DNA of 64,000 bases from Ecdyonurus torrentis (GCA_949318235.1 OX439133.1:18488599-18552598), one strand, 5' to 3'; numbered from the stretch's first letter, positions 1-11,894 are shown. Translations and numbers: made by a program. The notes: generated by a model not told the origin, from the letters alone.

Positions 1-316
1 AGAAAACATAAGCATTTATATGACAATACAATTGATGGGACTTACATAAATAACTTTAGTTTGTCTCAAAACCCAACTGTAGCTCAGTAGCAGTGATCAG
101 AAAATTTCGATTTATGCAACCCGCACACCAATTTTTTTTACTAATTTTTGCATGTTTCTGACGTCAAAAACTTGAACAAATTGCATACTTTACAGTATTT
201 TCACGCTCTCTCGTGGTGCTACATTTACATTCTGGTAACAATTGTCATCAGTTTTGACGATCCCATTTCGTGTTTATTCATTAAGAAGCACACGTTGTTT
301 TATGTGTTCTATGGCT
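1..316. mobile_element. TTAA-flanked MITE, family B, left end outside window
   Basis: The right end reads GTTCTATGGCT followed by TTAA (317-320). The body, including the stretch starting TTGATGGGACTTACATAAAT at about 32, matches the complete copy at 8813-9075. By that alignment only about the first 15-20 bp are cut off by the window edge. It is non-coding. Confidence 0.65.
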
Positions 317-355
317 TTAACTAAAGAAAAAAAACTAAATTACTACTACAGTTAA

Positions 356-660
356 AGGCATAGACCTCATGTAACAGCAAGTGCTTTAGATTTAAAGCCA
401 TTTAAAGATTAAACATAAAATCAAATTTCCAAATCTAATAGCAATTTTTATCAGAATGTAAATGTGGCCCAAAAAGAAACAGAAAACAGAAACAGGCAAA
501 AACTAGCATGACAAATTTTTACAGGTTGCATAAAGTGACCTTTTATCATCACTGCTACGGCGCTACAGTTTGGTTTTGAGACAAACTTAAGTTATTTATG
601 TAAGTCCCATCAAATATTTTGTTATGTAAATACTTTTGTTAATACTTCTGGTCTATTCCT
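356..660. mobile_element. TTAA-flanked MITE, family B, inverted copy
   Basis: TTAA (352-355), then AGGCATAGACC... to ...GGTCTATTCCT, then TTAA (661-664). Internal sequence at 565-613 is the reverse complement of 32-80 in the neighbouring copy. The two copies lie in opposite orientation about 40 bp apart, so 32-613 folds back on itself. Confidence 0.65.
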
Positions 661-1090
661 TTAAGTTCCAAGTTATGAATTTTATTCATGAATCTAATTT
701 TGAACTTTTCACTCACTTAATATTAATATTTTACCGTGTTATTCCACTTGGAAAATTAATTATGTAAATTGGTTCAAAATTTATATTCCGTCTCAATTCA
801 GTTTCTTTAATTACTTCAGTCAATAAAAACTCTTAGGTTCTTATAAATAAATGAATAAGAAAAGTTAATAAAATGAATTTTATATTTTAGTCACGAAAGC
901 AATATACCAAACATATACTTTGAATTACTTAATAAGAAAAAATACGTTATGTGAGCTGAGAATTTTTATTGTTTAAAAGAATTCGAACTATAACTTCTTT
1001 TTTTTTAACTTTTTTTTTTTGCAAATAAGTAAATAGTTATAGTAAATATATTTTTATTTGTTATTGAAATGCATATTTTAACTTTCACTA
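661..1090. other. AT-rich DNA, no feature recognised
   Basis: AT-rich sequence with a poly(T)/poly(A)-like patch near 1000-1020. No exon, repeat or RNA gene was recognised. Confidence 0.5.
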
Positions 1091-1413
1091 GCACTCTATG
1101 GTCTAGTGGTTCACGCGTTTGACTTGTATGCAAGAGGTCGCGGGTTCGATCCCAGCCTACATCCAGGTTTTTACAAAAGCCTGACGATGGCAAGGAGCTA
1201 GCTCAAAGATTCTGGAAGCAAGATCGGCCTTGCCGACCATCCTGACGGAGTGTTTCCACGGTTTCCTCAGTCTGTTATGGCGAATGTCGGGATGTTTGCT
1301 AGGCCATGGCCAACCCGATGAACTTGTTGAAAATAAAACAAAGGTTTTCTGGAGATTGGAGGAGTAGCTGAGTAGCTCGATGACGTTAAGTAAAAGCAAA
1401 TAATAATAATAAA
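1091..1413 (+). mobile_element. tRNA-derived SINE
   Basis: The head has an RNA polymerase III A box (TGGTCTAGTGG, about 1099-1109) and B box (GGTTCGATCCC, 1143-1153) with tRNA-like spacing. The anticodon position in the cloverleaf reads TGT (Thr-like), with a mismatch in the anticodon stem. A tRNA-unrelated body follows, containing GGCGAATGTCGGGATG, and the element ends at ...GACGTTAAGTAAAAGCAAA plus an (AAT)n tail. This architecture (tRNA head, core, short 3' region with GTTAAG and a microsatellite tail) is typical of arthropod SINEs. No clear target-site duplication was found. Short open frames here are by-products. Confidence 0.85.
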
Positions 1414-1890
1414 ATGCTAATTAATAATAATAATAAAAACAAGTTGTTTATAGCCATAGCATTTTTTTTTTCAATTTTAATGGATATTACAGTCATAGCG
1501 TTGTAATAACGAAACACAGTTGCACGTTACTTAGCACTTCAAATCTCTCTGCTTCTTATTTTAACTCTAAAAACTACTCTACTTACTTTGCTATAAACTT
1601 ACAGAAACATTTTAATTAAGGATACAAGACGCAATAGTACGTGTTTAATTTGAGCTAGTACCCACCAACGTTACTTCCATTATCTTGTTTGCAGTAACAA
1701 CACATGGGGAATTTTCACGGAAAATAAATTAGGAAACAAAATGCTTAAAAAATAATTCTTAGTAGTTTTAAACTGTTGATTTAAATGTTGTACATAGTAT
1801 CCTGTGGAGTAGGCAAATTTGTGGGCATGTAAGCCATACAAATTGTATATTTTAAAGGGGCTAAAATTGTATTATTAATTTGTTTGTTTG
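1414..1890. other. AT-rich DNA, no feature recognised
   Basis: Unremarkable AT-rich sequence between the SINE and the (ATTC)n microsatellite. No exon-like stretch was seen. Confidence 0.5.
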
Positions 1891-2229
1891 TTCATTCATT
1901 CATTCATTCATTCATTCATTCATTCATTCATTCATTCATTCATTCATTCATTCATTCATTCATTCATTCATTCATTCATTCATTCATTCATTCATTCATT
2001 CATTCATTCATTCATTCATTCATTCATTCATTCATTCATTCATTCATTCATTCATTCATTCATTCATTCATTCATTCATTCATTCATTCATTCATTCATT
2101 CATTCATTCATTCATTCATTCATTCATTCATTCATTCATTCATTCATTCATTCATTCATTCATTCATTCATTCATTCATTCATTCATTCATTCATTCATT
2201 CATTCATTCATTCATTCATTCATTCATTA
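1891..2229. repeat. (ATTC)n / (TTCA)n microsatellite, about 85 units
   Basis: About 340 bp of uninterrupted tetranucleotide repeat. Because 12 bp equals three units and four codons, all forward frames read through as (SFIH)n peptides; these are not genes. The complementary motif (AATG)n recurs in the third intron at 13818-13970. Confidence 0.99.
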
Positions 2230-3416
2230 AAAAATTTGATCGAGAATGTTACCTCGATTCATGTTAAACCTCCACGATGGTGCAAATGAACATAATGAGA
2301 TGATATTTTCCTCACATAAGAACATTATTATAAATTCATGAAGACAAAGCCGTTATAAGTCGTAGAGAAAATTCAATTAAATCTCCTTTGTCACCAATAT
2401 TTTCATTGTGTGATTGCTTTCCTCTTTGTCACGTGTTTAATTTTCTAAATCTAATCGACTGCAGTGGAAACAAATGAGATTGGTTTACACTTTAATACAC
2501 AGACAGAAAACTGCGTAGTTTATCTATGGCAAGGCTTTTACATTGGTAAAATTATATATTTTTATATATTAGTAAAAGCATTATTTATATATTATAGTGA
2601 TGAATTTGCAATATTATTATTGTTACTTTTATTAGCTTCGCCTTGTTTGAGACTGTGACCGTGGTTTTGTTTGTTTTAAGTTATATTATAATTATTTACA
2701 TTGTGTAAAAAAACTGCATTTCAGCATGCTTTCATGTAAATAAAGGCGTTTCATCTTTTGTTTTTTTTTTTTATTTTTTTTTTTAATGTTGTATTTAATA
2801 TATTTACAGTTTAATTTTATATTGCTATCAAATTTAGTATCAATGTCAGGTAGGATATTGAATCAGCTACCATTGATAAAGTTTTTGTTATAGTCCACCT
2901 TAAAAATATTGCAGTAATAATAACCTAACATTTCGATTAATAATATTGAATGGTAAAACTTTCTCATTTACATATCGGATCCTTCAGAGTACAAATATGA
3001 AGTATATTTTATTATTATTATTTGCTTGTTGTTGTTTTAACTGAAGAAAAAAAACGGGATTGAACATAATTAAAATTTTCTATTCCCTTAAAAAAAGTAT
3101 AACTAAAAAAAAAAAAAAAAAAAAACTTTCTCTCCGTCCGTATGCCTCAACGAGAACCCCCATTGTATTAAAATGATATTTAAATCTACTAATGTAACAG
3201 CTTTTATAACAAACATCATAATTTTTATATACATATAATGTATAATGATAATGTAATGTTTGCTCTCGATGTGCATAATATGTAAATTTGCAAGACATGT
3301 TACTTGCTATACAGAGACGTTACAATAACATCAGTCATGTTATGTTAGCTAACTACATGGATTTTACTTGCTAATATCAAAGTGATTGTCAAGGATTGAA
3401 CTATGATGTATACTAT
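2230..3416. other. AT-rich DNA with homopolymer patches
   Basis: No exon or structured repeat was recognised. It contains a T-rich patch near 2760-2785 and an A-run at about 3106-3124. AATAAAGG near 2740 resembles a polyadenylation signal, but no transcript structure supports it. Confidence 0.45.
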
Positions 3417-3693
3417 TCTATAGACTGGTTGCACTCATATTTAAGAGCCGCCATTTTGTTGATTAGTGATACACAGGCCAGCATAGGAAAGATATATATT
3501 TTTTAATAGAAAATGAAGCTTCAAACCTCAATCAAAACCTTATTTGTAGCTCCTAATAAGCCAGAAGAACATAAAAAAAATGCTTACTGTTAAAATCTAC
3601 TTATATTTTGCGACAAATGAGGGAAAATGATGTTTTCAATTTGCTGGACAATCACCACAAATGTAGCGTCAAAGCGCAAGGATGTATCGATGT
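3417..3693. mobile_element. Diverged A-like inverted-repeat element (A')
   Basis: Begins at about TATAGACTGGTTGCACTCAT and includes GAGCCGCCATTTTG and CAGGCCAGCATAGGAAA. It ends near GCGTCAAAGCGCAAGGATGT. The layout parallels the A family farther right (a 'GCCAT...' block at one end and 'AAGCGC...' at the other). A partial second copy lies at 41782-41960. Confidence 0.5.
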
Positions 3694-3826
3694 TTTAACA
3701 GAAAATATGTGTATCTCACTTTTTATTGCGTGAATTGAAATATGTACATCTTAATTTTTTGTCACGGCAAGAAAATAAATAGGGTAGTTGGAATCATTGA
3801 CTTAAATTTGCGTTTTGATGCCACAT

Positions 3827-4025
<199 letters not shown>

Positions 4026-4366
4026 ATATTATATAAAATTATATAAAATTATATAATATATTATAACTATATATAAGCATGACAAATGAAAACGATGCAA
4101 GTCACAGTAAGATGGCATATTTTCTTCAATGTAAATATATTTATTATATTAAACAATTGTTTATTGTTACTTAGGTTAAAGTAAGCGATTTATACCACAA
4201 AAAAATCTGTATGTCTGTTGATTGGTTTGTTTCGTTAAAAAAAATTTATTTTGCAAATGTTGACACCATAATTGCATCACCAAAAAAAATCAACTAAGTA
4301 ATGATTTGTATTTTAACATAAATATTTTTGAATGTATTTAACCGATATTTCACTTTATGTTCACAG

Positions 4367-4481
4367 TCGTGGTGGTGTGCGCCAATCAGACGACGGTACG
4401 AGAGATCTTATTGGCGGCAGAGGAGCTTGGCATGGTGGATAGCGGGGACTACGTCTTCTTTAACATTGAACTGTATACCAG
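4367..4481 (+). CDS. Natriuretic-peptide-receptor-like protein, extracellular-domain exon (first in window)
   Basis: Internal exon of 115 bp. It follows the acceptor ...tatgttcacag and ends at the donor AG|gtatgt. The frame enters with two bases of a split codon and leaves with two bases (AG) of another. The translation includes VVVCANQTTVREILLAAEEL, then GMVDSGDYVFFNIELYT. The motif 'DYVFFNIEL' at the end is characteristic of the ANF-receptor (type I periplasmic-binding-like) ligand domain of natriuretic peptide receptors (NPR-A/B/C) and related arthropod receptor guanylyl cyclases. These are plasma-membrane receptors whose outer domain binds peptide and, in the cyclase forms, controls cGMP production inside. 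The upstream exon that should supply the first base of the split codon was not recognised in 1-4366. A TTAA-bounded MITE begins only about 45 bp after the donor site. Confidence 0.85.
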
Positions 4482-4528
4482 GTATGTGCAGCACTTTAAT
4501 ATTTCTAAATTAAATTCGAAGTTATTAA

Positions 4529-4900
4529 GGTGAGAATCAGCTACTGAGGGATTTGACTGAAAAGTTGTAAAGAAAGACAAATTTGAAAATTTTTACTACA
4601 ATTAAGGTATTTCCAAAAATTTAAAAAGGTTGTGAGGTCTCCATGCTAGATTTTAAATTATGATTTTTTTGTTGTTGTTGTTTCTGAAGTTTTAGTCTCA
4701 TAAGAGCCAGTGTTTATTTCAATCATTATTTTCTCTCTTACGTCATGGTCATGGGTTCTGAAAATATTATAACAATGTTACAATGTTATGTAACAAGTAG
4801 CTGTTCCTGTTACTATTAACTTTCAAAAATAATATCATAAATTTCGAAAGTTTTAATTTTAAATTTTGAGAGGTATGGCCGAAGTAAAACATATATTCTG
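4529..4900 (+). mobile_element. TTAA-flanked MITE, family Q
   Basis: TTAA (4525-4528), then GGTGAGAATCAGCTACTGAG, matching the Q copy at 15238-15568 (GGCGGGAAATCAGC...). It shares the internal block around 'CATAAGAGCC...TTTCAAT...TTTTCTCTCTTA'. The right end has decayed. It begins about 45 bp after the donor of the 4367-4481 exon. Confidence 0.6.
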
Positions 4901-5178
4901 ATAGGGCCTGATTGTTTAATAACAAAATTAAATAGAAAAACATGAACAATGTAATGAAAATGTGAAAATACTGTATATTATTATAATGTTCTGCACACCA
5001 TAATATTGACTTGTGATAAAACTCTCATGTTAAAATAAAAATTGACAGGTGATCTTTATCGCTTCTCGGCTTCATTTGTTTTCAAGGTTCTACTGACACT
5101 ATCACATAAATATTCAAGAAAAATTCAACATTTTCAAAATACTATCATATTATTCTATATAAATAACCGTTACAAATG

Positions 5179-5284
<106 letters not shown>

Positions 5285-5417
5285 GAGAAAACAAAATTAA
5301 AAAGTAATTACAAAAATTCTCCATCATCCACTTTTTTTTCTTTTTTGAATTGCATAGAAACTTATTATTTATTACAAATAAAAATGGGAAATTTTGTTTC
5401 ACGTAACAATAAATTTA

Positions 5418-5420
<3 letters not shown>

Positions 5421-5451
<31 letters not shown>
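5421..5451. repeat. Poly(A) tract
   Basis: Run of about 30 A residues just left of the reverse Q element. A second run of about 24 A lies at 5880-5904. Confidence 0.9.
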
Positions 5452-5452
<1 letters not shown>

Positions 5453-5490
5453 TACAACAAACTAAATTTGCCTAAATCCATTCTATTTAA

Positions 5491-5820
5491 GGATTGTATT
5501 CAGATGGCTTGTATCTCAAAATCTAAAAAGAAAGCTTCGAAATTTTATGATGCCACTTGAAAGTTAACAGTAACAGCTACCTATGATAAAAATTTTAGAA
5601 CCCGTGACCATCAGATAAGAGAGAAACTAATTATTGAAATTAACATGGGCTCTTATAGGACTAAAACTTCAAAAAATCATAATTAAAAATCTAGCATGGT
5701 GACCCCCCAAAATTTTTACATTTTTGAAGATACCATTCCTAATGTATCACTGTGCAAAATTTCAGATTTTTCTGTCTTTACAAAATTATAGTCAAATCTC
5801 GCAGTAGCTGATTTCCCGCC
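5491..5820 (-). mobile_element. TTAA-flanked MITE, family Q, reverse orientation
   Basis: TTAA (5487-5490), then GGATTGTATTCAGATGGCTT, running to ...GCAGTAGCTGATTTCCCGCC and TCAA (a one-base change from TTAA). It is the reverse complement of the copy at 15238-15568 over its whole length of about 330 bp. Non-coding. Confidence 0.75.
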
Positions 5821-5904
5821 TCAATTTATATTAACAAATAATAAACAATTTCTACAATAAAATTAGTGAAATAGGAAGTAAAAAAAAAAAAAAAAAAAAA
5901 AAAA

Positions 5905-6460
5905 TACTGATGAGTGATGACACTGATGACTATTTTAATTACATTTTTTATCACAACTATATACCATCTCCAATAAAATAATTTCCATTGTCCCTCCATT
6001 ATAAAAGAAAATAACAAACAATATTTAAAAACATACATTGTTCAAAATACTGTAACTGTTTACTATATTGAAGCCTTAAAATTATACTATATAAAAAGCA
6101 AGCAAATGAATATACAAGTATTGTTTACATGTGTTTGGTAATTGCATTGCCCGTGGGCGACTGACAAAATAACCAAATTGTAAAACAAAGTTAAATAATA
6201 AAAATTTAACCACATTTTTTTTGTGTATGTTTTTTTATTAATAAGTTAAATTTAATTTTAACACGAATGATAAAAAGAAGGAGAAAAAAAAATCGCACTT
6301 TTATTTTAAAACATAGTTGTATTAACATATTCAGCATAGCAATATTATAATATTCAGCAGCTTTTCAATTCAATTAAAAATAGGCTTTATTGTAAAAAAC
6401 ACATTACATAAATTACATATGTTTGGGTTTAAGTAATACAACTTTATAACCAAGTCAGCC
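5905..6460. other. AT-rich DNA, no feature recognised
   Basis: No exon or known repeat was recognised. A short AT-rich segment near 6370-6420 could be the end of a retrotransposed sequence, but this is not demonstrable. Confidence 0.4.
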
Positions 6461-6467
6461 AAGGGGA

Positions 6468-6868
6468 AATCTATTTTGCCCCTTAACTTTACGAGTATAT
6501 GCAACCAATTGATCATATATGCATATATGCTTAACAAATTGCCTGCGTTTTAGGATATCCATTTTTATAAATAGAGACCGGATTTTTAGGTGAAAATGGC
6601 TGCTGCGCCTGCAAAAATAGTAAGCTATTTACCTGCGTCATAACCTACTGTGAGTTTACATAAATATTATTTCTAAACTTCTAGCAGTGAAGTACCAATA
6701 TTTTATAAACAGACAGTAGATTGTGAAGCAAAAACCCTAACTATGAAACTTGCAGGCGTTATCATAATTTTCACCTAAAAATCCGGTCTCTATTTATAAA
6801 TCTATTTTGCTCCTTAACTTTACGGTTTTATGCAACCAGTTGGCCATAACTGCTTAACAAATTGCCTA
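6468..6868 (+). repeat. Direct duplication of about 75 bp flanking a MITE
   Basis: The segment beginning AAATCTATTTTGCCCCTTAA (6468-6545) recurs at 6798-6868 with a few changes, both ending in CTTAACAAATTGCCT. The copies are 330 bp apart and bracket the inverted-repeat element at 6574-6790. Confidence 0.7.
6574..6790. mobile_element. MITE with TIR GAGACCGGATTTTTAGGTGA, TA target
   Basis: 217 bp element with a 24 bp terminal inverted repeat starting GAGACCGG at the left and ending CCGGTCTC at the right, flanked by TA (6572-6573, 6791-6792). The surrounding TATTTATAAATA is itself palindromic. The TA duplication suggests a Tc1/mariner-type origin. There is no coding capacity. Confidence 0.75.
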
Positions 6869-7101
6869 ATACTGAGTTCAAGTACGCGGAAATAATAACA
6901 TAAATTTTGATGCACACAAAAATAAATAATAACAATAATAAATACGTAATAATTATGGGAGCTCCATGCAGCAACATTTATGCATAACAGCATAAGTTAT
7001 GCTTTATTGTAAAGTAATTATATTACATACAATAGGGTGTAAGCATTTTATGTTAGAGTCGATGCCATGTTGTATCACTTAATAACATGGTCAACACTTA
7101 A

Positions 7102-7172
7102 GGGTGGTATTCAGATGGATTGTATCTCAAAATCTAAAAAGAAAACTTACAAACTTTATGGTGCCATTTGAC
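7102..7172 (-). mobile_element. Q-family MITE fragment
   Basis: TTAA (7098-7101), then GGGTGGTATTCAGATGGATT. It matches the terminal 70 bp of the reverse Q copy at 5491 and is cut short directly beside the GGAG element at 7178. Confidence 0.6.
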
Positions 7173-7177
7173 TAAAT

Positions 7178-7398
7178 GGAGCTTATCAGTTTAGTGCGCG
7201 GGGTGACGCGGGGAAAGCTAAGGGTCCGCTAATTTAACATTACGCTTATGGGGACAAACGCGTTTTTTTTTTTTTTTTTTTTTTTTTAGAAAACTACTCC
7301 ACCGATTCCGGAGAAATTTAAATGAGAAATACTAGACATACTTTTACGTGTTTTAAGCCATAGAAATTTTTAAGAATTTTTTAAACCCCGATAACTTA
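7178..7398 (+). mobile_element. MITE with GGAGCTTATCRGTTTA ends and internal poly(T)
   Basis: Begins GGAGCTTATCAGTTTA and ends near TTTAAACCCCGATAAC. The internal poly(T) run (about 7262-7287) is followed by AGAAAACTACTCCACCGATT. It matches 13291-13532 in reverse orientation over the whole length, including the poly(T) position. Confidence 0.7.
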
Positions 7399-7639
7399 CA
7401 TTGTTTGCAGATATGTTAATGAAATCTTAAAAAAATAATAATAATATCTCCTCAACCAATAAAGCTAGAGACTTGAAACTTGAAAATTTGGATACCCAGA
7501 GTATGGGATTGGGATCATTGGTGACATCTAAAATACTCTTAAGTCAATATTAATAAATTTCTCTAAGTGCCAACAATTGATACTCGACCTTTTCCATTTA
7601 AATAACATGTAAAAAGCAGTTAGCATGCCAACATGAGTC
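7399..7639. other. AT-rich DNA, no feature recognised
   Basis: Contains TCCTCAACCAATAAAGCTAG, possibly another old repeat, but no second copy was located in this window. Confidence 0.35.
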
Positions 7640-7825
7640 TCAACCATACGTAATAATTATGCTAGCTTATTTTCAGCACAAATTTTGCAATGCTGCATAA
7701 TTTTTGCTATAATACTGCATAATAACTATGTTTTATACTTTATTTATGTTGTTCTAATTTAGCATCATTTATGCTATAATGACATAAATGCAGCATAAAT
7801 TATTTAAGTTATTCTTTCTGTGAAT
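7640..7825. repeat. Dispersed repeat V, copy 1
   Basis: Characterised by TGCATAATAACTATGTT, GTTCTAATTTAGCATCATTT and ATAATGACATAAATGCAGCA. A second copy is at 11895-12085. Rich in direct and inverted 'GCATAA/TTATGC' words; class unknown. Confidence 0.6.
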
Positions 7826-8808
7826 AAAAACCAATTAATTATTATTATTGACGATAATCGAACCAAAGACTGTATGTCAGTAACAGTGTATACCGTATAA
7901 TATGATTAATTAATAAATAATTCAAATTTTCACATTGAGATACTTAATCAAATAAACTTTGATGATATACTAACAAGTCAATATATATAATTACACAAAT
8001 TTCATTCGTTTGTGTGTAAAACACCGCAAGATAAAATAGAAAATTTAAATTTTGATGCGTTTTAAAGTGAAGTAGGTATACAGTACTTAAAAATTGAATG
8101 GCAAAGCAGTTTTCAAATTAAATATTGATTTTTCATGAAAATATATTTTATATACTATAAAAAAATTTCAATTAACAATCTCATCAAAAAATACTTAATT
8201 TCTTTTCTGTTTTAAAATTTAATTTGATTGCTAACTGGTTTTTTACTTTTAACTACACTGGGGAAAGTTTTTTTGCTTGGGTTAAAATTATAGATTTTTG
8301 TTGAAAAATATATTTCACTGCTGAAGTGAAATAAAGTTAATAATATAATTTAATTTGATTTTTCTTTAAAAAAAATGTTTTCCGTATTTAAAATTTGCTT
8401 AAGTGCGGGAAAAAGGAGAGTTTCAGATTGTTATACTCTACTAGACTCTGTTTTAAAGTCGTGGTGAACTAGGAATCGAAATGCAAATTGAAAAAAAGAA
8501 AAAGTGGTTCAATTTTTTTCTGTCAGAAAAAAATAAAAATAAAGGGTAGCACACCTAAAATGTGGAATGACTATAATAAAAAGTGGAAAATATAAGTTTT
8601 ATATTTGTGGTTATTACGTTATTACGTATTGTAAGAAAAAAAAATCCTATCTATTTATTCCTGAATTTAAATTTAAGTTTGGGGTTTGCTAATAAGTATA
8701 AAACAACTGATTTTTAATTAAAAATTATGGTTCCACCTTGAAATTTCATTCTCTAAATTATTCATATTAGAAATGGTTCTTCTCAAAAAGTACTGATTCA
8801 AGTAATAA
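7826..8808. other. AT-rich DNA, no feature recognised
   Basis: Homopolymer-rich intronic sequence. No exon, RNA gene or second-copy repeat was recognised. Confidence 0.45.
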
Positions 8809-8812
8809 TTGA

Positions 8813-9075
8813 AGGCATAGACAAGAATAAAACATAAGTTATATCACAAAACACTTGATGGGACTTACATAAATAACTTAAGTTTGTCTCAAAACCTAAC
8901 TGTAGCTCCGTAGCAGTGATCAATTAATTTCAATTTATGCAACCTGCACAACATTCTTATTTTTTTACTAATTTTTGCATGTTTCTGCTACATTCACATT
9001 CTGGTAACAATTGTCATTAGGTTTTGAAGATCCCAATTCATGTTTAGCTCATGTGGATTTATGTGATCTATGGCT
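8813..9075. mobile_element. TTAA-flanked MITE, family B, complete copy
   Basis: TTGA (8809-8812, a decayed TTAA), then AGGCATAGACAAG... to ...GTGATCTATGGCT and TTAA (9076-9079). The terminal repeats AGGCATAGA/TCTATGGCT resemble those of the P and T elements. 263 bp, non-coding. Confidence 0.7.
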
Positions 9076-9195
9076 TTAAGTATAAAATATTAAGCAAACT
9101 TAGAGTAAATATAATTTTACATTGTAAAATTCTATTCTCTAGTTATTTGGTTTCAAGATATTGGTAAAATTTTGCACAAAATTATAGTTAACGTA

Positions 9196-9578
9196 GAACG
9201 TGACTGACTTTAACCGAAAATCGTTAAAAGAAGAACTATATTTTAACAATTTTTTTTAGTACATTATTTATTTCCAACAAAACTAACACTATAATTTTCA
9301 AATAATATCGAGGAAATTGAAGGAAAAAAAAAATGTTCCAAAAAAAGTTTATTAATATTTTTAACTTTAAAAAGGTTTTAATTTGGTAATATTTGCCTCT
9401 AAAATGTGAAGTTCCACATTTACATGTTATCTTTAAAGTGGAATAACTTAAATATTTGACCGTTTTTTCACATGTTTGACGTAACTAAACTTTTAAGTGA
9501 CATTTCTTCTTTACTTTGTGTTAATATTAATTTTCGTAGCCGTCTAGTTTGCGAGATATCAGTCGGTCACATACTACC
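9196..9578. mobile_element. TTAA-bounded MITE, family U
   Basis: Matches 44397-44789 in the same orientation, sharing AATCGTTAAAAGAAGAAC, TTTTCACATGTTTGACGTAA and TAGTTTGCGAGATATCAGTC. The right end ...ACATACTACC meets TTAA (9579-9582). The left end has decayed. A third, partial copy is at 45810-46020. Confidence 0.6.
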
Positions 9579-9759
9579 TTAAATTATTGTTAATAAATAT
9601 AATTACAATAATTTGATAATGTTACACTTAAATCTTATATTTACAGCTAATTATATTATTAAATTTTTTTGTTAAATAAAATTAATCTTACTTGTATATT
9701 ATGAATTATTGAAGATGTAAGAACAATGCTAAAAATTATATATGTTTATGTTAAAAATT

Positions 9760-9845
9760 GTATATTATTATTGTGGTCAAGGTTTTGTAAAATAGGGCTG
9801 TCATGCCCTCACAACGCCTTAATAAAGTTATTATTATTATTATTA
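9760..9845 (+). mobile_element. Possible retrotransposon 3' end with (TTA)n tail
   Basis: CACAACGCCTTAATAAAG followed by (TTA)n. A polyadenylation-like AATAAA next to a short-repeat tail is typical of 5'-truncated non-LTR insertions or SINE tails. No coding part was seen. Confidence 0.35.
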
Positions 9846-9849
9846 ATTA

Positions 9850-10760
9850 CAAGACTAGAAATAATAAACATCCACTTATTCATGGTTTACTAATTTTCTC
9901 TCCCAATAATCTACTATTTAAAATGTATTTTTCAGTGTAATCTTTACTTTTACCATGAATAAGCTTTCTGCTTGTATAGTAAATAAAATTACCAAGTGGT
10001 TGTTATTATATTATAACACAATTTGCTTTGTTTTTCTCGCTGCCTGTTTTGTGTTTTTAATTATAAGCTGGTAATGGTGTTTTAAAGTTTATTATACAGT
10101 AGCTTTTATGACTCCTTGTTCCTAAATATATATTTTTATTATATTGTTATTGCAAAGGAAATGATATTTTATAATGATTTTCAATGTTTTTATTATTATT
10201 TTTATTGTCGACTAGTTTAAAAAAATTTATTAACATTTTATAAAGCTAGTTGTTTTACTGCTCATTGTATTTGATTTTTGTATTTTACTTTATTGATAAG
10301 ATTTTCAATTGTTTATCTATAAAATTAATAGAATTAATTAAAATTACAATAATGCTCCTTTTTTTATACATAAAATTGAAACCATACTTTTTGAAACTAT
10401 ACAACCAGAATGTTCTGTAAAGTATATCGAGGCTCATTAAAAATGATTGGCTTCCCAAAAAATAAGACACATTCATTGGTTGATCTTGTTTTTTGAGCCG
10501 ATAAAAGTGAGTCACATGTAGAGTACATGGAATTTATTTTTGTGAAGTTTCGTTCATTCGTATGATAGGTCCAAAGTTCTAAACGAAGAAAAATAACAAT
10601 GATCAACCATTATGAACGTAGTAAACAAGTAATGACGTCATGATCAGATGTTTTTTAACAACAAAAAGGAAAGATTTCGAAGTTGGCTCAAGATTTGTGT
10701 GTAGTTTATAGAACGAACTCATTATGAAAAGAGTTCCTTATTTTAACAAAAGATTTTTTC
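9850..10760. other. AT-rich DNA, no feature recognised
   Basis: Intronic sequence with a TGACGTCA palindrome at 10633-10640. Short open frames on the minus strand near 10285-10606 have no recognisable domain and no start or splice context. Confidence 0.45.
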
Positions 10761-10765
10761 ATTCT

Positions 10766-10978
10766 GAAAGGGGTTAACTTTCATGTTACACCGTGTTTTT
10801 AGGCAGTAAATGGACATTGATAAGTAATTTGGCTCGACCAGGACTCGAACCCATTGGCATTAACGCAGAAGTTTGTGAAACCAAAGATCTGAGTTGGAGT
10901 TCCGGTCGAGCCAAAGTCTGTTTTTATGTCTGTTTACTGATTTTATAACACGGTGTAACATGAAAGCCAAACTCTTTC
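10766..10978. mobile_element. Inverted-repeat element with tRNA-B-box-like words
   Basis: Left arm GAAAGGGGTTAACTTTCATG with TTACACCGTG; right arm CACGGTGTAACATGAAAGCC ending CTCTTTC. Inside, GGCTCGACCAGGACTCGAAC pairs imperfectly with GTTCCGGTCGAGCC. GACTCGAACCC resembles a reverse B box, but no cloverleaf can be drawn. Confidence 0.65.
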
Positions 10979-11661
10979 ATTAAAACTTCACGTGTAAAAT
11001 AGGCGTTAACTTACAAACGCTCATCATGACTGAACCTCTTGTTTGAGAAAAAAAAAAATACAGAGAGAGAAAGAGTAAAATTGAGAATTTATTAAATATA
11101 AATGATCATGAATTATGATTGACCGATTCTGCCTTCATTTTTTTCAATTTTATTTAAAAAAATCTTTTGGTTTCAAACTAACAAACGCTGAAATTCATGC
11201 ATTTTTACTTCAGTAAGTTTTTTTTTCCTTTCTTTTCTATAGATACACTAACAGTTTCTGTTAAAGTGTTACGAGGATTTGAAAGCTCCATATTTGATTG
11301 ATATTACTTTAAGATATAAGATATTATGGCAGTGGGTCATTTATATATATAATGTAAAAATATAATATATAATATCATTCAAATATATTAAAGCAATAAC
11401 TCAAATGCAAAATGAAAATGAAAAGTATTTCTATAACACAAAACAGGATAAAACAAACCTTTGATTTTATAAAAATGGATGAGTCAAGGTAGATTTGTCA
11501 ACCGTCCCGAGATAACTTTGACTAGGCGTGGACCACTAACACCAATGTCAGGACTTTCCAGAGACATATTATCTATGTAAATATATGTCAAGTCTAACCA
11601 CCTAGCTCTTCTGCCAATTTATCTTTGATACACGAGCATCAACATGCAAAGCATACAGGCA

Positions 11662-11695
<34 letters not shown>

Positions 11696-11890
11696 GACGG
11701 CCTCTCAGAAATCTGGAAATATACTCACTGAGAAGCACACTCAATCGTGAACGCACATTGAACCAGCTTGAAATCCACTGCAATAAACAATTATAAAATT
11801 TATTCCATATGTCATGTTGTATAAATAAATTTTGCTATTTAGAACTACACTCTAAAAAAAAAACGTTAAAAAGCTTCTACACATGATAAA
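10979..11890. other. AT-rich DNA with one poly(A) tract
   Basis: Contains a run of about 28 A at 11664-11691. No exon was recognised. Confidence 0.45.
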
Positions 11891-11894
11891 AATA

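Noticed and set aside
1880..2289. Open frames of 116-133 codons (SFIH repeats)
   Set aside because: Entirely produced by the (ATTC)n microsatellite, which stays open in all three forward frames.
5058..5071. ATCGCTTCTCGGC, identical to the start of U2 snRNA
   Set aside because: The match ends after about 13 bases and the rest of U2 is absent. At best it is a tiny fragment.
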